In this document: positions 26,301 through 38,300 of the stretch, one piece after another | How the letters are laid out: the number at the start of each line of letters is the position of its first letter | Numbering within the stretch: the first letter of the stretch is position 1 | Assembly: GCF_030272615.1 (NCBI RefSeq) | Contig: NC_081414.1 | Span: 334,497,927-334,561,926, forward strand | Direction of reading: 5' to 3' | Source of the DNA: Cryptomeria japonica | Lineage: Eukaryota; Streptophyta; Pinopsida; Cupressales; Cupressaceae | DNA length: 64,000 bases | Notes under the pieces: generated by a model | Told to the model about the DNA's origin: nothing | The model's input: only the letters and a program-made list of their open reading frames with translations | The model's database searches: none | Translations under genes and position numbers: made by a program

Positions 26301-29300
26301 AAGCTTTATTAGCCAAACAAATTTGGAGATTCAAAGGGGAGGAAAGAGAATGGAACTCTATCTGGAAAAACAAATATCTCTATATGCAATCTTCTGAGGA
26401 AGAATTCTTTGATAACTCTTTCATTGTTGAAGGATCCGCTATATGGAATGCTGTGCAATCCGCTAAAAGCTGGGCTGCTGCTGGCAGAACTTGGAACCTT
26501 GGGGATGGGAGGAGAATAAAATTTTGGGAAGATAGATGGATAATGGATAAACCTCTAGAGGAAATTCCAATCCTTAAAGATTGGAAAGACCGGTTCAAAA
26601 GCAGGTATGGGGAAAAGGTTAGAGATTACTGGATAAATGGGAACTGGATTAATTTTAGCCAGCAGTGTCCGGGGCTCAAGTTCCTTCAGATTGCTCTCTC
26701 TGCTAATATCCCTAGAGACAACAAAGATGACAGATTGATATGGAGGGAAACCTAGGATGGGACTTATTCTGTTTCCTCTGCTGTGGCTATTCACAATGAC
26801 CCGGTGGAAGAAATTCCCATATGGGCCAAAGTTTGGAACAAGAAGTTAGTTCCAAAGGTCAATATATTCTTCTGAATTTCATCCAAAACAAGGTATTAAC
26901 CTTGGACAATCTTCATAAAAGAGGTATTATTTTTCCTAATAGGTGTTCTCTTTGCTTCAGGGAAGAAGAGACGGCTTGCCACATTCTCAATCAATGCACT
27001 TTTAGCCAGGATATCTGGAAAATCATCCTAACCAGGTGGAACCTAAGCTGGGTTTTCCCGAACTCCTTTGGGGACTCTTGGTAGCAATGGCATTGCCCTA
27101 ATTCTAATCCTAAAATTGTGGAAACTTGGAGACTTACTTTGCCGATTGTTATTTGGAATATCTAGAAAGAGCGCAACAACAAGATTTTTAGGGATAAAAG
27201 GGCCACTCTTGAAGTGGTTGCAGATAAAATCTACAGGAGTATTTTTGAATGCCTTTATTGCACTAATCAGGGACCTGCTGCTAAAGATGATTTTAAAGAC
27301 AGATGGAACCTTTCTACCACTTCTTCTAGCAAGGAGACTAGAAGAGAAGGTCTGGTCTGGTGCTTTCCTCCTCAGGGATGGATTAAGGCTAACTTTGATG
27401 GGGCTTCTAAAGGGAATCCGGGTAAAGCTGGATACGGGGGCATTGTCAGGAATTTTTCTGGAAGTTGGCTTAAGGCGGTGGCTAGATCTTTGGGGAATCA
27501 AACTAGCCATTTTGTTGACACCTTAATTATAGCAAAAAATCTAAATTATGATAAATTATGGCTTGAGGGAGATTCACTTAATATCATTAAGTGTTTAAAG
27601 GGGGAATCGGAGCCTTCTTGGTCTATTGAAAATATCATCATGAAAGCTAGGGAGGTCATTGCAAGTTTCAAAGAAATTATTATTCAACATGCTTTCAGAG
27701 AACAAAATAGTGTTGCGGATTGTTTAGCGAATATTGGGGTTATCTCTGACTCCCAAATGATTTGGCACGAGAAGGATCTCAATTTAAACATTAAAGAGCT
27801 CCTTAGAAAGGACCGTTATATGGGGAGAGAAGGACAATTTAATCATGACAAGTAAAAAGTATCATTTACGCCTTGCTGGAAAGGCCATCATTACTTTGCA
27901 TTGCGGCAGATCTTCAACAACCTTTAATAATCTGATGCACGCTTTGTGGGTTACTCAGTTCAAAAACTTGAGCAACATCGGGAAAGGAGGTTTTAATTTG
28001 CAGAGAAACAGAGCAGATAGCCCGTTTACGAAGATGGGAGGAGACCTAAGGCGGGAAGAACTAGACAATACGTCGACTTGGAAAGCGATGCCAAAAGTCT
28101 GGGCGAAATTGGAGAAGGGCTCCCTCACCAGTTTCATGGAGAAGCTCGTGGACTATGACAAAGGTAGGGTTAACCTAGCTGTTTCTAAGATTTCTAAAAA
28201 CTGGTCTAATGGCTCTTTTAAAATTTATGGAGTTAAGTTCAAGCTAGACGCTGGGCTCATATCCACTATGACCGGAATGCCCCACATTGGGAATTTCCTT
28301 CGAGACCTTAAAGTCTCCAACAACACGGTCAATCTGTTCTCGCGGAAAGAGAAAAAGAGGGTTAAAATCGGCAAAGCCACTGGGGGCTACTACGAAGCTG
28401 CTAACATCAAGAAGCTGTGGGGTTGGGTCTTGAATGCAATTATGGAATACATCACGGTTGAAGGCCGTTTCTCCATGGCCCACACCTACCACTTCGTGCT
28501 CTTAAACCATTTCAGACACAACAAGAAAGTATCCCTGCCCTACTACCTGTTTTGGTCCCTTTCCAGGTCCCTCAATAAACACAGGAACAACCCTTCTAGC
28601 CCGATTCTCCATTGCGGGCTTCTGCTGCTCATCTATGAGCATTGCAAAACCCTCGCACTGCTGGAAAATAAGAGGATTTCCGCCTCTCCGGGCAAGAGAA
28701 AGATGGAAGAGGGAGAAACCAGCAAGGAGAAGGCTTCCTCCAGCAAAAAAAGGAAAAATGTTCTTGGGCTGGAAACAGAGGAAATGGTTAAGGAAAGCAG
28801 CGGAATGGAGACGGACGACTCCAACGGTGAAGACAGCTGGATAGATGAGGAGCTGGGTAATGAGGAAGAAAGTGGGGATAATGAGCCTGATCACGAAAGC
28901 CCTATCCTTAGCGAATGCCCTGGTAAGGACAATAGCCATTTGATGGAAGAAGTGGATCTCAAGGATAACAAGGAAACCGAAGTGAATTTCGAGAAGGAAA
29001 CAAACAAAGATTCTGAGAATGACCTGACTAAGGATAGGGATAGCGAGGATAAGGAATGTGCCTGTAAAGGGCTTATCCTGGATAACCTCAAGAAACTCTG
29101 AGGCGAGAATGGATCACGATAGATGGACCTATGAGAGCTTGAAAAACCTGAAAAAAAAGGGAATAAACTTGGATGAGAAGAGGGAGGATGAAAACAGAGA
29201 GCAGATTAAATGGAAGCAGGAAATGGAGAATAAGGTAAAATCGCTGGAAGAGGGAAAAGAAGCGATGAAAAATCTGATGGGTGTTATCCCACGTATCCTC

Positions 29301-32300
29301 TCTGTTGTCACTAAAAACTTGGAGGACATAGCCAAGGTTTTTGATCATACCTGCACTCCGAATCCGTTTGTGGATCTTGACCTGGATCATGAGACCATCC
29401 AGACTGGAAGCGGTGATGCTACTTAGGTGGGCGGTGCTGCGAAGAGAACCAGGCCAGCGTCAAGAAAGCTGTTGCTGCTTCCGCTAAGGATCCCCCTAAC
29501 CTCAAAGACAACATCAAGGAGCTGCACGAAATTAGCAACACCCTGGCAAAAGCCCTGGAAAAAATCTGAATTCTGGAAGGCCTGCTGGCTTAATGGGGCT
29601 TTTTTGGGTTTTCTCTGGTTATCCGTTGGTTTTTTGTGGTTCTGATCTTTTCTGTTTCTCGTCGCTCTTGCTGTTTATGCTGTTTTTGTTCTGTTTGTAA
29701 AGGGTTTCGGGGCCCCTTCAAAACCTGCTTTTTCCTTAATCAAAAACACACATGATTACATATAATTATCCTAAAGGTCATATCTATATTTACTATCTAG
29801 TATTCAATCACAATAGGGTTTGAATGAGGGAGCATGATAGGTTGGCCCAAAGCCATCCTCACACTAAGCCCAAGAGCAGATACTCACCCTCTTGGCCCCA
29901 AGTGGCAAGCACATTGGACATCCAGCATGGGGTGGTCTACCTAGTGGGGTGCTTGTATCCGCCTTCCCTATTCATGTCTCTTATTCATCTTATGACTATA
30001 GTCAACCTTTGTAGAGGTGGGAAGGAAATTGCAAAAGGGTGCCCGGAAATCCTCCTATCCAAGCCCAAGAGTGGACACTCACCCTCTTGGCCCCAAGTAG
30101 CAGGCACACTGAACATCCATCATGGGGTGGCCTAGTTAGATGGTGATCTCGTATCTACTACATCTCCCTCCCTTCTCTACATGATTGTGCGAGGGTTACA
30201 AATGGATTGATGTTGTAGGATATGCATTTCACATTATTATCTATACCAACATATAAGAAATTCTATGCTAAATGATATCTTTTTTAGTGCATATATTAAA
30301 CATATATTCTAAGCATACCACAAAGCTAATTAACAGTGCTATTATCTGCTCTGATTATGTGCCCGATTTCTGTTCGCATTTATTACTCAATATGATCTTT
30401 CTGTTCTGGATCGATGCTCCTTCCAATTGATCGCTGGATATGTTTTCTGATCTGCATTGCGTGATGCCTTGTCCCATCGTGGCTTTCCTCATTTTATATT
30501 TGAATGTCTTCATGAAGAGGGACAACTCTTGGGAAGTTGCTCCTCTTTCAGGAATGGACACAACCTTTCTCATAAGTCGCTGCCCTTCAATATTAATTTT
30601 TATTTAATTTCGAACTAATAACATTAGTCAATCTCTTTACTCCTGTGATTTATTTGTTATAGCATTATCACTTACTTTGTTTTCTTCAATCGCTTCTGTA
30701 TATATTACTGATAATCGCTACCTTCTCCATAGTCTTAACATATTGTTTCCTAGAAAATTGTGAAGTCTTAAACTATGATGATTTTCTTGATAATTGGCAT
30801 CTCACTGATTGTATTGGGAGTGTTATGAAAATAATTTTGCTGATCGCTGGGTTTGCCTATTTTATTTGTTATTTCGTGCTTAGGGTCGGGGGCAAGACAA
30901 GTCAATATTTTCAATGATATTGTTAAGATGAATGAACTGCATGATTTGCTCAGCTGCCACCAAGAAGAAGAAAAAGAAGAAGAAGAAATGGCAGCAGGTA
31001 GCAGAAAAACAACCCTCTCATTGGATACAAAAGATAAAAGAAGCCAACCACCTCCACAAGAGTGTTTTTGCAGTGAATATCATTATGTTTTATGGAAAAA
31101 TAAAACTGTAAAGTATTTTTTCATCATTCAACCTGGAATCACCTTAACACAGCTGGAATTGCCTGGGTATGTGCAGGTATGGTTCCAAACAAATTTGGTG
31201 AAAAAATCATTGCCCTGGCTGAATCCACAAGCAAGTTGAACTAATTTCTAATTCTAAGGTGAATTATGCTTGTAAACATCTACGCTATGGCCGACTCTGT
31301 AACTTAGTTCTCGATAATAAGGATCACCCTAACAAGCAAAATTTGAATAAGAGTAAGTCAACAGCATTTTTCCCAATCTTCATGTCCAAAATTGATCTGA
31401 ATACTTTCAGGAAACAACTCGGACTCACATACAAACCTCTCAAAACACACTGCTGGTAGAGAAAGAAAATAGAGAAGGCAAATGATCATTCCTATCAAGA
31501 TATTTTGTTCCTTTTTCAGTCACTTGAATTCTATTTCTCGGAGTAGTTGGAATAATTGATGCAAACCAATACATGCATACATGATAAACAATAAAAGGAT
31601 AGGACCTACTGAAAGAAAGTGGCAAGAATCTTCAATTACTGAAAAAGATTAAAAGAAAACAATCTACTCTCTTTCCCTCTAATCTTCTGCTTGTCACATT
31701 CACCCAAATTCTGAAGATAAAATCTATGTCTCACATTCCACTCTGTTGCAATGAACTGATCCATGATAAAACTCCATCCCAGCTTTCATTGCAAAGATAG
31801 CAGTGTTCTACAGAGTTTCGTGATGGGGGATGGGGGGACCAAGGGCCTATATTTGGGGATGGCGGCGGGAGCGGTGGGGGGCAGTGCTGATAATACATAT
31901 AGTACTTGAAAACCTAGTTATGAAAAGATGTATAAGAATTACATTTCAAATGAAACTTTGGCAAATTAGTAAAATAGCAAAATTGCAAATACTAAGTACT
32001 AAGATTTAAGATTTTCATCTTAATTTTAAATGCTTGAATACTAAATAAAATCTGACAAATGAAATTGTCAAATTGGAGATTTCTATTATATCGAAAATAT
32101 CATAAAGATGAGATATCAAAATAAGTACAAACTACAAAATGTCAAAATGCAGTGAAGGGAGGCCTCTGATCATCCTGAAACTCCTTATCACTGGAATTGC
32201 TGGACTCCTCATAGTCAAGATCCGCTAAACTAACACCAACCAGCCCTGCATCTGAAGTCGTAGCATTTGAGAGGGTTTGGTAAAGGGTAGAGGGCATGGA

Positions 32301-35300
32301 TGGGGCCCACATCCCACTTGGGTTCGACCCTAGCACAAAAAACAAGTTTTTTTTTTTAAATGCCTTTTTGTGGCATCCTAGAATGGGAGACTTCCAAACA
32401 TCCCTGAGAAGCTCGAGGGACACCTGGGCATTCCCGAGATGTCTTGGAGACGTTTGGATGTCCCCTATGTTTCTAGATGTATCCAAACGTCCCAGTGGCG
32501 GTGGAGGGATGACGGGGGATGCCCCATCCCTGTCCCTGTGTCTTGAAGACGTCCCTGTCTCAAAAATGTGGGAGTTTGGGAGGGGGAACACGTTTTTGTG
32601 GTTCACTGAAAGATAGTCAATCGAGTCAAGATTCTTCTTTATCAATCTCACTCTTAATCAAATATTGTCATGAAGAAGAAAGGTTTTGACAGAGAAAAGC
32701 AAAAAAGCACGTGTGATGAGAATCTTCACACCAAATTAGTAGAGAAGGGAATCAACTGAACCATTCAACCCTTGCCTCACTTCTCCTCCCTTATAGACCT
32801 CTCTTGTAAATCAAAACCAAAAATTCTACAATTATGTCTTTATACTGACATAGAAGTTGTAAGAAGTTTTCATATTTGGGCATCTGAATATTAATATTAA
32901 AATACATACTTATATTACAAGGTCTGATTAGAAACACAATAACTAACAAAACTTATTTGTCAACAATATCATCTTCATCAAAAATCAATGGAGGGTGGCA
33001 AGGGAGAATAGGCTCTTTGGCCTGAGCTGATAGCTTCAGGTCCAATCTTTGCCATTTCGGTATTCCCTTGCTTCAATATATGAAGACCATATGCTAGAGT
33101 GTGGAAATGTGCTCTTATTTCTTCCTCTACTTGCTGAACCTCTACATCTATGTTGTTTTTGATTAAGATAAATGGGTTTTACAGGGACCCGAAACCGAAA
33201 CCCAAAAATAGAATAATTAACCAGTAGCGAACCAAAGAGAAACCAACAGCCAGACGGTAACAAAAATAGGGGAGACACCCCTCAGAGCCTGACATGAAAG
33301 ACAGAGAATTCATGGCCAAACTACCAAAAAAACTAGTCAAAAGACTAACCTAGAGCTTTCATGAGCTCAGAATTTTTTTGACTTATGTTTTTGTTTATTT
33401 CTTCGAGCTCCTCCATGATGAACCTCGTAGCACTTTTCTCTTGGCTCCTGCTCCTAGTCCTGGTCGAAGGTCCATTAGACACTTGCACTTCCACTCCCTG
33501 TGGATTTCTCTACATCTATATTGTTATGATCTTCATGGAATAAGTATATACCACCAGCATTTGACAGAATGTTAGCTTCAACAGGGTTATTGACCATATC
33601 CTATCATTTTTATTTCCCATAGATTACTCTGGGTCTAGCATCATTCTCTTCACAGTTTCGCAGGTCCAACTCATTATTGCCATTTATTTCTTTTGCCTAT
33701 TGTCATGACTCATAATCTTTACAGCCAAAGTCTTATATGGGGATTTTTGTTTTGGTTGTTGTTGTAGAATGAGAAGTCTATGCACACCTTTGAGGTAGTG
33801 ATTTTGATCTTCTTAGGAGGTTAACGTGTGGGGGTAGCCACCACCATGTTCACCATGAATTTACTAAGTTGCCGGTTTGGGTTCGGGCTCGAGAACCCAG
33901 TTCGCTGGATATTATAATATTTTATAATATAATATTATATAATATAATTATAAATTAATATATTATACAATATATTTTATATAATAATATATACCAAGAG
34001 CTGCAGCAATTCCAAATATACCACTGCAGAGCTGTTTGAAACAATATCTGAGCAGAAGTTCTGATGCTGAAGACATGAAGACAGGAAGCACTGATGCTGA
34101 AGACACGAAATGTCACGTCGCAGAAGCAGACAGAGGAATTGGAGTGAGAGGTGGACCCTGAGCGTTCCAAATGCCATACCGAATACGAACCCCGTACCCA
34201 AATCGTATTTAGGCAATACAGGGGGTCTATATAGCCGAACCCAATAACTTAGTGAATTAATAAATTTCAGCATAGTTAATAAGTCACACATTATAAAATG
34301 TGCACTATGAATTATAAATTTTCAAGTATTTAAAAATTAAAATCCAATTTTTTGTATATTTGAAAATTATAAATATTTATATATTTTTGAATAAAGGAAA
34401 ATAAGTGGTCTAATAAAATATAAATAGAAGAAGCAACAATCCAGAATAAATATACTTCTAATAGAGCACACAATACAATCCAGAATTAAAAAGAATAGAA
34501 CTTAAGAACCTAATTTGAAATATATAAGCTAATAACATGCCTCATGAGTTGCAGCAGAGCAGCAAATTCTTCGTTGAAGCAGCAAACCCACAAAGCAAGC
34601 TTGGGAAGCAACCACACGAATCAAACTGATTAAGGCAATAACATCCTTAGTTGTAAAGATTTGAGTTGATGAGGTAGGGCATGACAGACCCACAACATGG
34701 GAAATGAAATTCAGTGACTTAGGAAATGACAATTCACTAGCTGGAAAGAGTTGATTAATTATTGACATTTGTCCTTCTATTTGACTGTAAATTTGATAAC
34801 AAATTTTGGCGTATGAAATCTTGTACCTTTGAAATTCTTGAATTCTTAATTTTATGGATTGAAACAGGTAAATGGAGCATTTAAAGATGTAATCATAAAA
34901 TCATCAATGTTAATGTATTCTCTACAAAGTAGCATAAGTTATTCTTCTATACAAAATTTTAAGTGTTTGATGGATTGTGCTTATTGGATGTATCTTGAAT
35001 TGTTCTTAAAAGTAGTAAACGATAAATACTAACAAACTGAGATGTTAATCTTTCTTGTTTTTGTGCATGTCGAGATTTTCTGAGCCTTTGGAATTCATTT
35101 TTATGAGGAACATTTTATTATTTTGTAATTCAATGGTTAACTAGAATGGAGGATGGCATTGGAATTTTAGGTGGTGAACATATGGGACCTGCATGATTAT
35201 CACTTCAGGGAGACAATACTGACATATGAACCATTAGAAACCGTGTGTGTGATTCCAAGTGTATCTAAGCTGGTGTCTGGCCTGAGCCAAAAGCAATTAT

Positions 35301-38300
35301 CACGTAAAAAGGAAAAGAAAAGTGATGTATATCCAGTGCACTTTCTGACTGTTGGGGAACGTGGCATTATTCGTATATGGTTTTCTGAAGGGTAAGTTGT
35401 CTAGCTACATTAAATCATTTTAACTTCTCATTGTAAATCAATATTATGTTGCTGAAAATGTGAGTGGCAATTCTTAGTATTTTTACCGTTTGCTCTCACA
35501 AATTGCAATTTTCTTTTAGACATCTTATATGTTGGTATGTGATTGTAAATTATCTCAATGATCTTATCAATTTTTGCAGTGCCATATGCTTATATGAGCA
35601 GAAGTCTTCAGATGCAATTATTAGTTCTAATGAAGATGAATTGAAGGGAGGTTTTGTATCTGCTGTCTTGCAACCCTCGGCCCAAGGAGTTTTGTGTGTT
35701 ACTGCTGATCAGCGCTTTCTGTTCTATGACTTGGTGGAGAGTGATGAAGATGAATGTGACTTGAGGCTCACCAAACAGCTTATAGGTTACAATGAGGAGG
35801 TAGTGGACTTGAAGTTTGTTGGAGAAGAGGAGAACCTCCTTGCAGTGGCAACAAATTCGGAGCAGGTGCAGTTTTTGGGGAAAAAAGAGCTATATAACTT
35901 TTTACTTTAGCAGTGTGAACTATAACTATTTCTGCTAGATGTTTTGTAGCTTTGTTTGATATTGCTATATGTTGAGGTCCATCCAGAAGTTTTATGTGAG
36001 ATTACTATATTGAAAACTTAAAAGTCATGAAATTGTGATTGAAATTGTCAGGCTTCTAGATTCTTGAGTAGATCAATCATAAACTTACATAACTTGTTGG
36101 TGTTTACTGTGTTTTTGTAATTCTTTGTAACTTGTAATGCAAGTTTTCACAATGCTTAGATTGCGAATTAAAAACTAAAAAAATTAATATTTTATGTTTT
36201 GTACTAAATAACCATCTGACTACAATTAAATCTTCTTTACTGCAATTGAATCTGCAGCTGCGTGTGTATGAATTGGCCTCCATGGCATGCACCTATGAAT
36301 TGAAAGGGCATACAGGCATAGTTCTTTGTCTTGATAGTGTTGCTGTTTCTGGAAAAGTACTTTTAGCTTCAGGGGCCCAAGATCACTCGGTAAGTATTGA
36401 TCTGACAACACTTGGCCTGTTTTGGTTCAGCAATTTATTTGAGTGGTTGTGTAATTAGCAGTAATTGACATTTAAGCATATTTTTTTCAGTAGTTTGGTG
36501 CTGGATATTGTTTGCCACTTTGTAAATCATACAAGGAATGCTTACTATATTGAATTAGTATGCTAGTGTCATATATGGTATCCTTGTAAGTAGCATTTTC
36601 ATTGTACTATGAGGTTCAGAATGTTAACGAAATTTTAAAAAGAATATTATAAGGCAAAAAGCATTTCAGATTCTCTTTAAATGAATTGAAAATTCAACAA
36701 ATTTTGCCTGAAAATGTGACTAATAATAAATTACACTAAAATATGCTGCAAAATGAGATTTTTTGTGCAGATTGGTTCAGTGAACAAAAGTGAAATTCAA
36801 GCAAAGTTGACAGTTTCATTTTACCAGATTTTATTGTCATTGACATCTAAAAAATAGAAAAAGTAAACAATGACAGTATAAAACTCAGACTGCTTGTTGC
36901 TCTGGTTGTAGATTTGATTATGATAAATAAAGATAAATATTGATTGGCAATGGGGATAACAATGTAGGATTCAACAGTTTTTGAAGGAAAACAAATATGT
37001 GTTTTAAAATCAAGCCTGCTATTGGCTAACCTTTAATTGTTTGTTAGTTGATGGATGTGGGTCACTGTTATATGCCTACTCATTATTGTATGATAAACTT
37101 GTCATGGTAATTAATAAATTGGTCCTTTTACTCTGATGCTACACACCGAAGGTAATTTTTGCAACAAACATATTGCAAGAACAACTGCAAATACTTAGTA
37201 AACAAAGAAATATAGTAAGAACGATATATATGATGGAAATAACACTACTTACCCCAATAATTAAGGTTGTAATGTCCCCTTTTTCGGATTGACCTAAATA
37301 TTGCCCTAAATCACAAATTTTATTCAAATAAGTAATGTAAGATTGTTAGAGGTATTGTTGTGACATTTTCACACATCACCCCATTGTAAATGGGGACCCC
37401 CACTTTTGCTTGATAGCATAGTTGTTTTATCTTAGTCGTCCAGCTTGGCAATAGTTCAAGTCTTTAGCCTTTGCTTATGAAAGGGTTTGGTTTTGCAAGT
37501 CCAAGGTGGAGCGAGTCTTAGTTGTCTTAGGAAGCCTAGTAGCAATCTGATCTTCCTTGGGGATAGTTTGATGTCCTCTTAGCTTTAGTGCTTAAGTGTT
37601 AGATAGGAGTCAAGGGCTTCATTGAGCAAGGCTTCATAATGCAACTCTCAAGCAAGTAGAAGCGCTTCAAGGACTAGATGAAGAAGAGAAGAATCGATCA
37701 AAGATCTAGGTGGATGAGGAATGGATGTCAAAAAAAATTTACAAGTCTGGATGAAAGTTAAAGTGCTCAAATTCCTTGACCTCAAGGAATCCACGACTTG
37801 AGGGTCTTGAGGGCTAGTTTTATCCATGGGTTGCGCAATCAATTTTATCTTTTAAACTAAGTGAGAGCTGAAATGAACAAATCTATCCATGTCTTCACGA
37901 TCAAATGCAAAGATTTACCCATCACTCCCCAAAATCCAAGACATGAAGGGAGAAGTGCAATTTGTCACGAGTGCTCTATTTCCTTGACTCCAAGGAATCC
38001 ACGACTTGGAAGTATTAAAGGCTATGTGAGATGAGAATTACCTTGACTTAGTTTATCCTTGGATCTTCAAACAATTTGCAAACAAAGTGCTTTTAATGAT
38101 GAAAATAAGTAAGAGCTGATGTGATTAATTTTATTCATGAAGAGGGTGAGTGCTCAAATTCCTTGAGGCCAAGGAATCCATGACCCTAGGGTGGAAGATC
38201 AACATATGTCCTTAACTTGCTCAAAATCCATGACCTTGTGAGGATGAGTAAAATATCCTATGTTTTAGCAAATGAACGCCTAAGTGAAGCAAGAACGAGG

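Larger units (their letters stand above)
22120..29743 (+). mobile_element. Plant L1-type LINE with three ORFs
   Basis: Order: ORF1 (DUF4283-like plus zinc knuckle), ORF2 (endonuclease, RT, zf-RVT, RNase H), an overlapping ORF3, and a 3' UTR ending CCTTAATCAAAAA. It sits inside family B copy 1: the family B sequence on both sides is continuous in copy 2. AAACAC at 22114-22119 and 29744-29749 is the probable target duplication (6 bp visible). No ATG was found for ORF1 upstream of 22203, so the 5' end is probably slightly truncated. Many stops make it immobile now. Confidence 0.88.
21916..30870 (+). mobile_element. Family B LTR-like repeat, copy 1, split by the LINE
   Basis: Starts TGTAATGTCCCCTTT at 21916 and continues to about 22119. 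After the LINE insertion it resumes at about 29744, where the sequence again matches copy 2 (41793 onward), including TTTGAATGA(G/A)GGAGCATGA and two copies of a CCCAAGAG...CTCTTGG hairpin block (29868-29960, 30056-30135). The right end was not located; similarity to copy 2 (GAAAATTGTGAAGTCTTA) reaches at least 30771. No protein-coding potential was recognised in the family B parts. Confidence 0.6.

Noticed and set aside
30853-31239. Open frame of 128 codons with a Glu-rich stretch
   Set aside because: The Glu run comes from a GAA microsatellite, and the rest matches no family I recognise.
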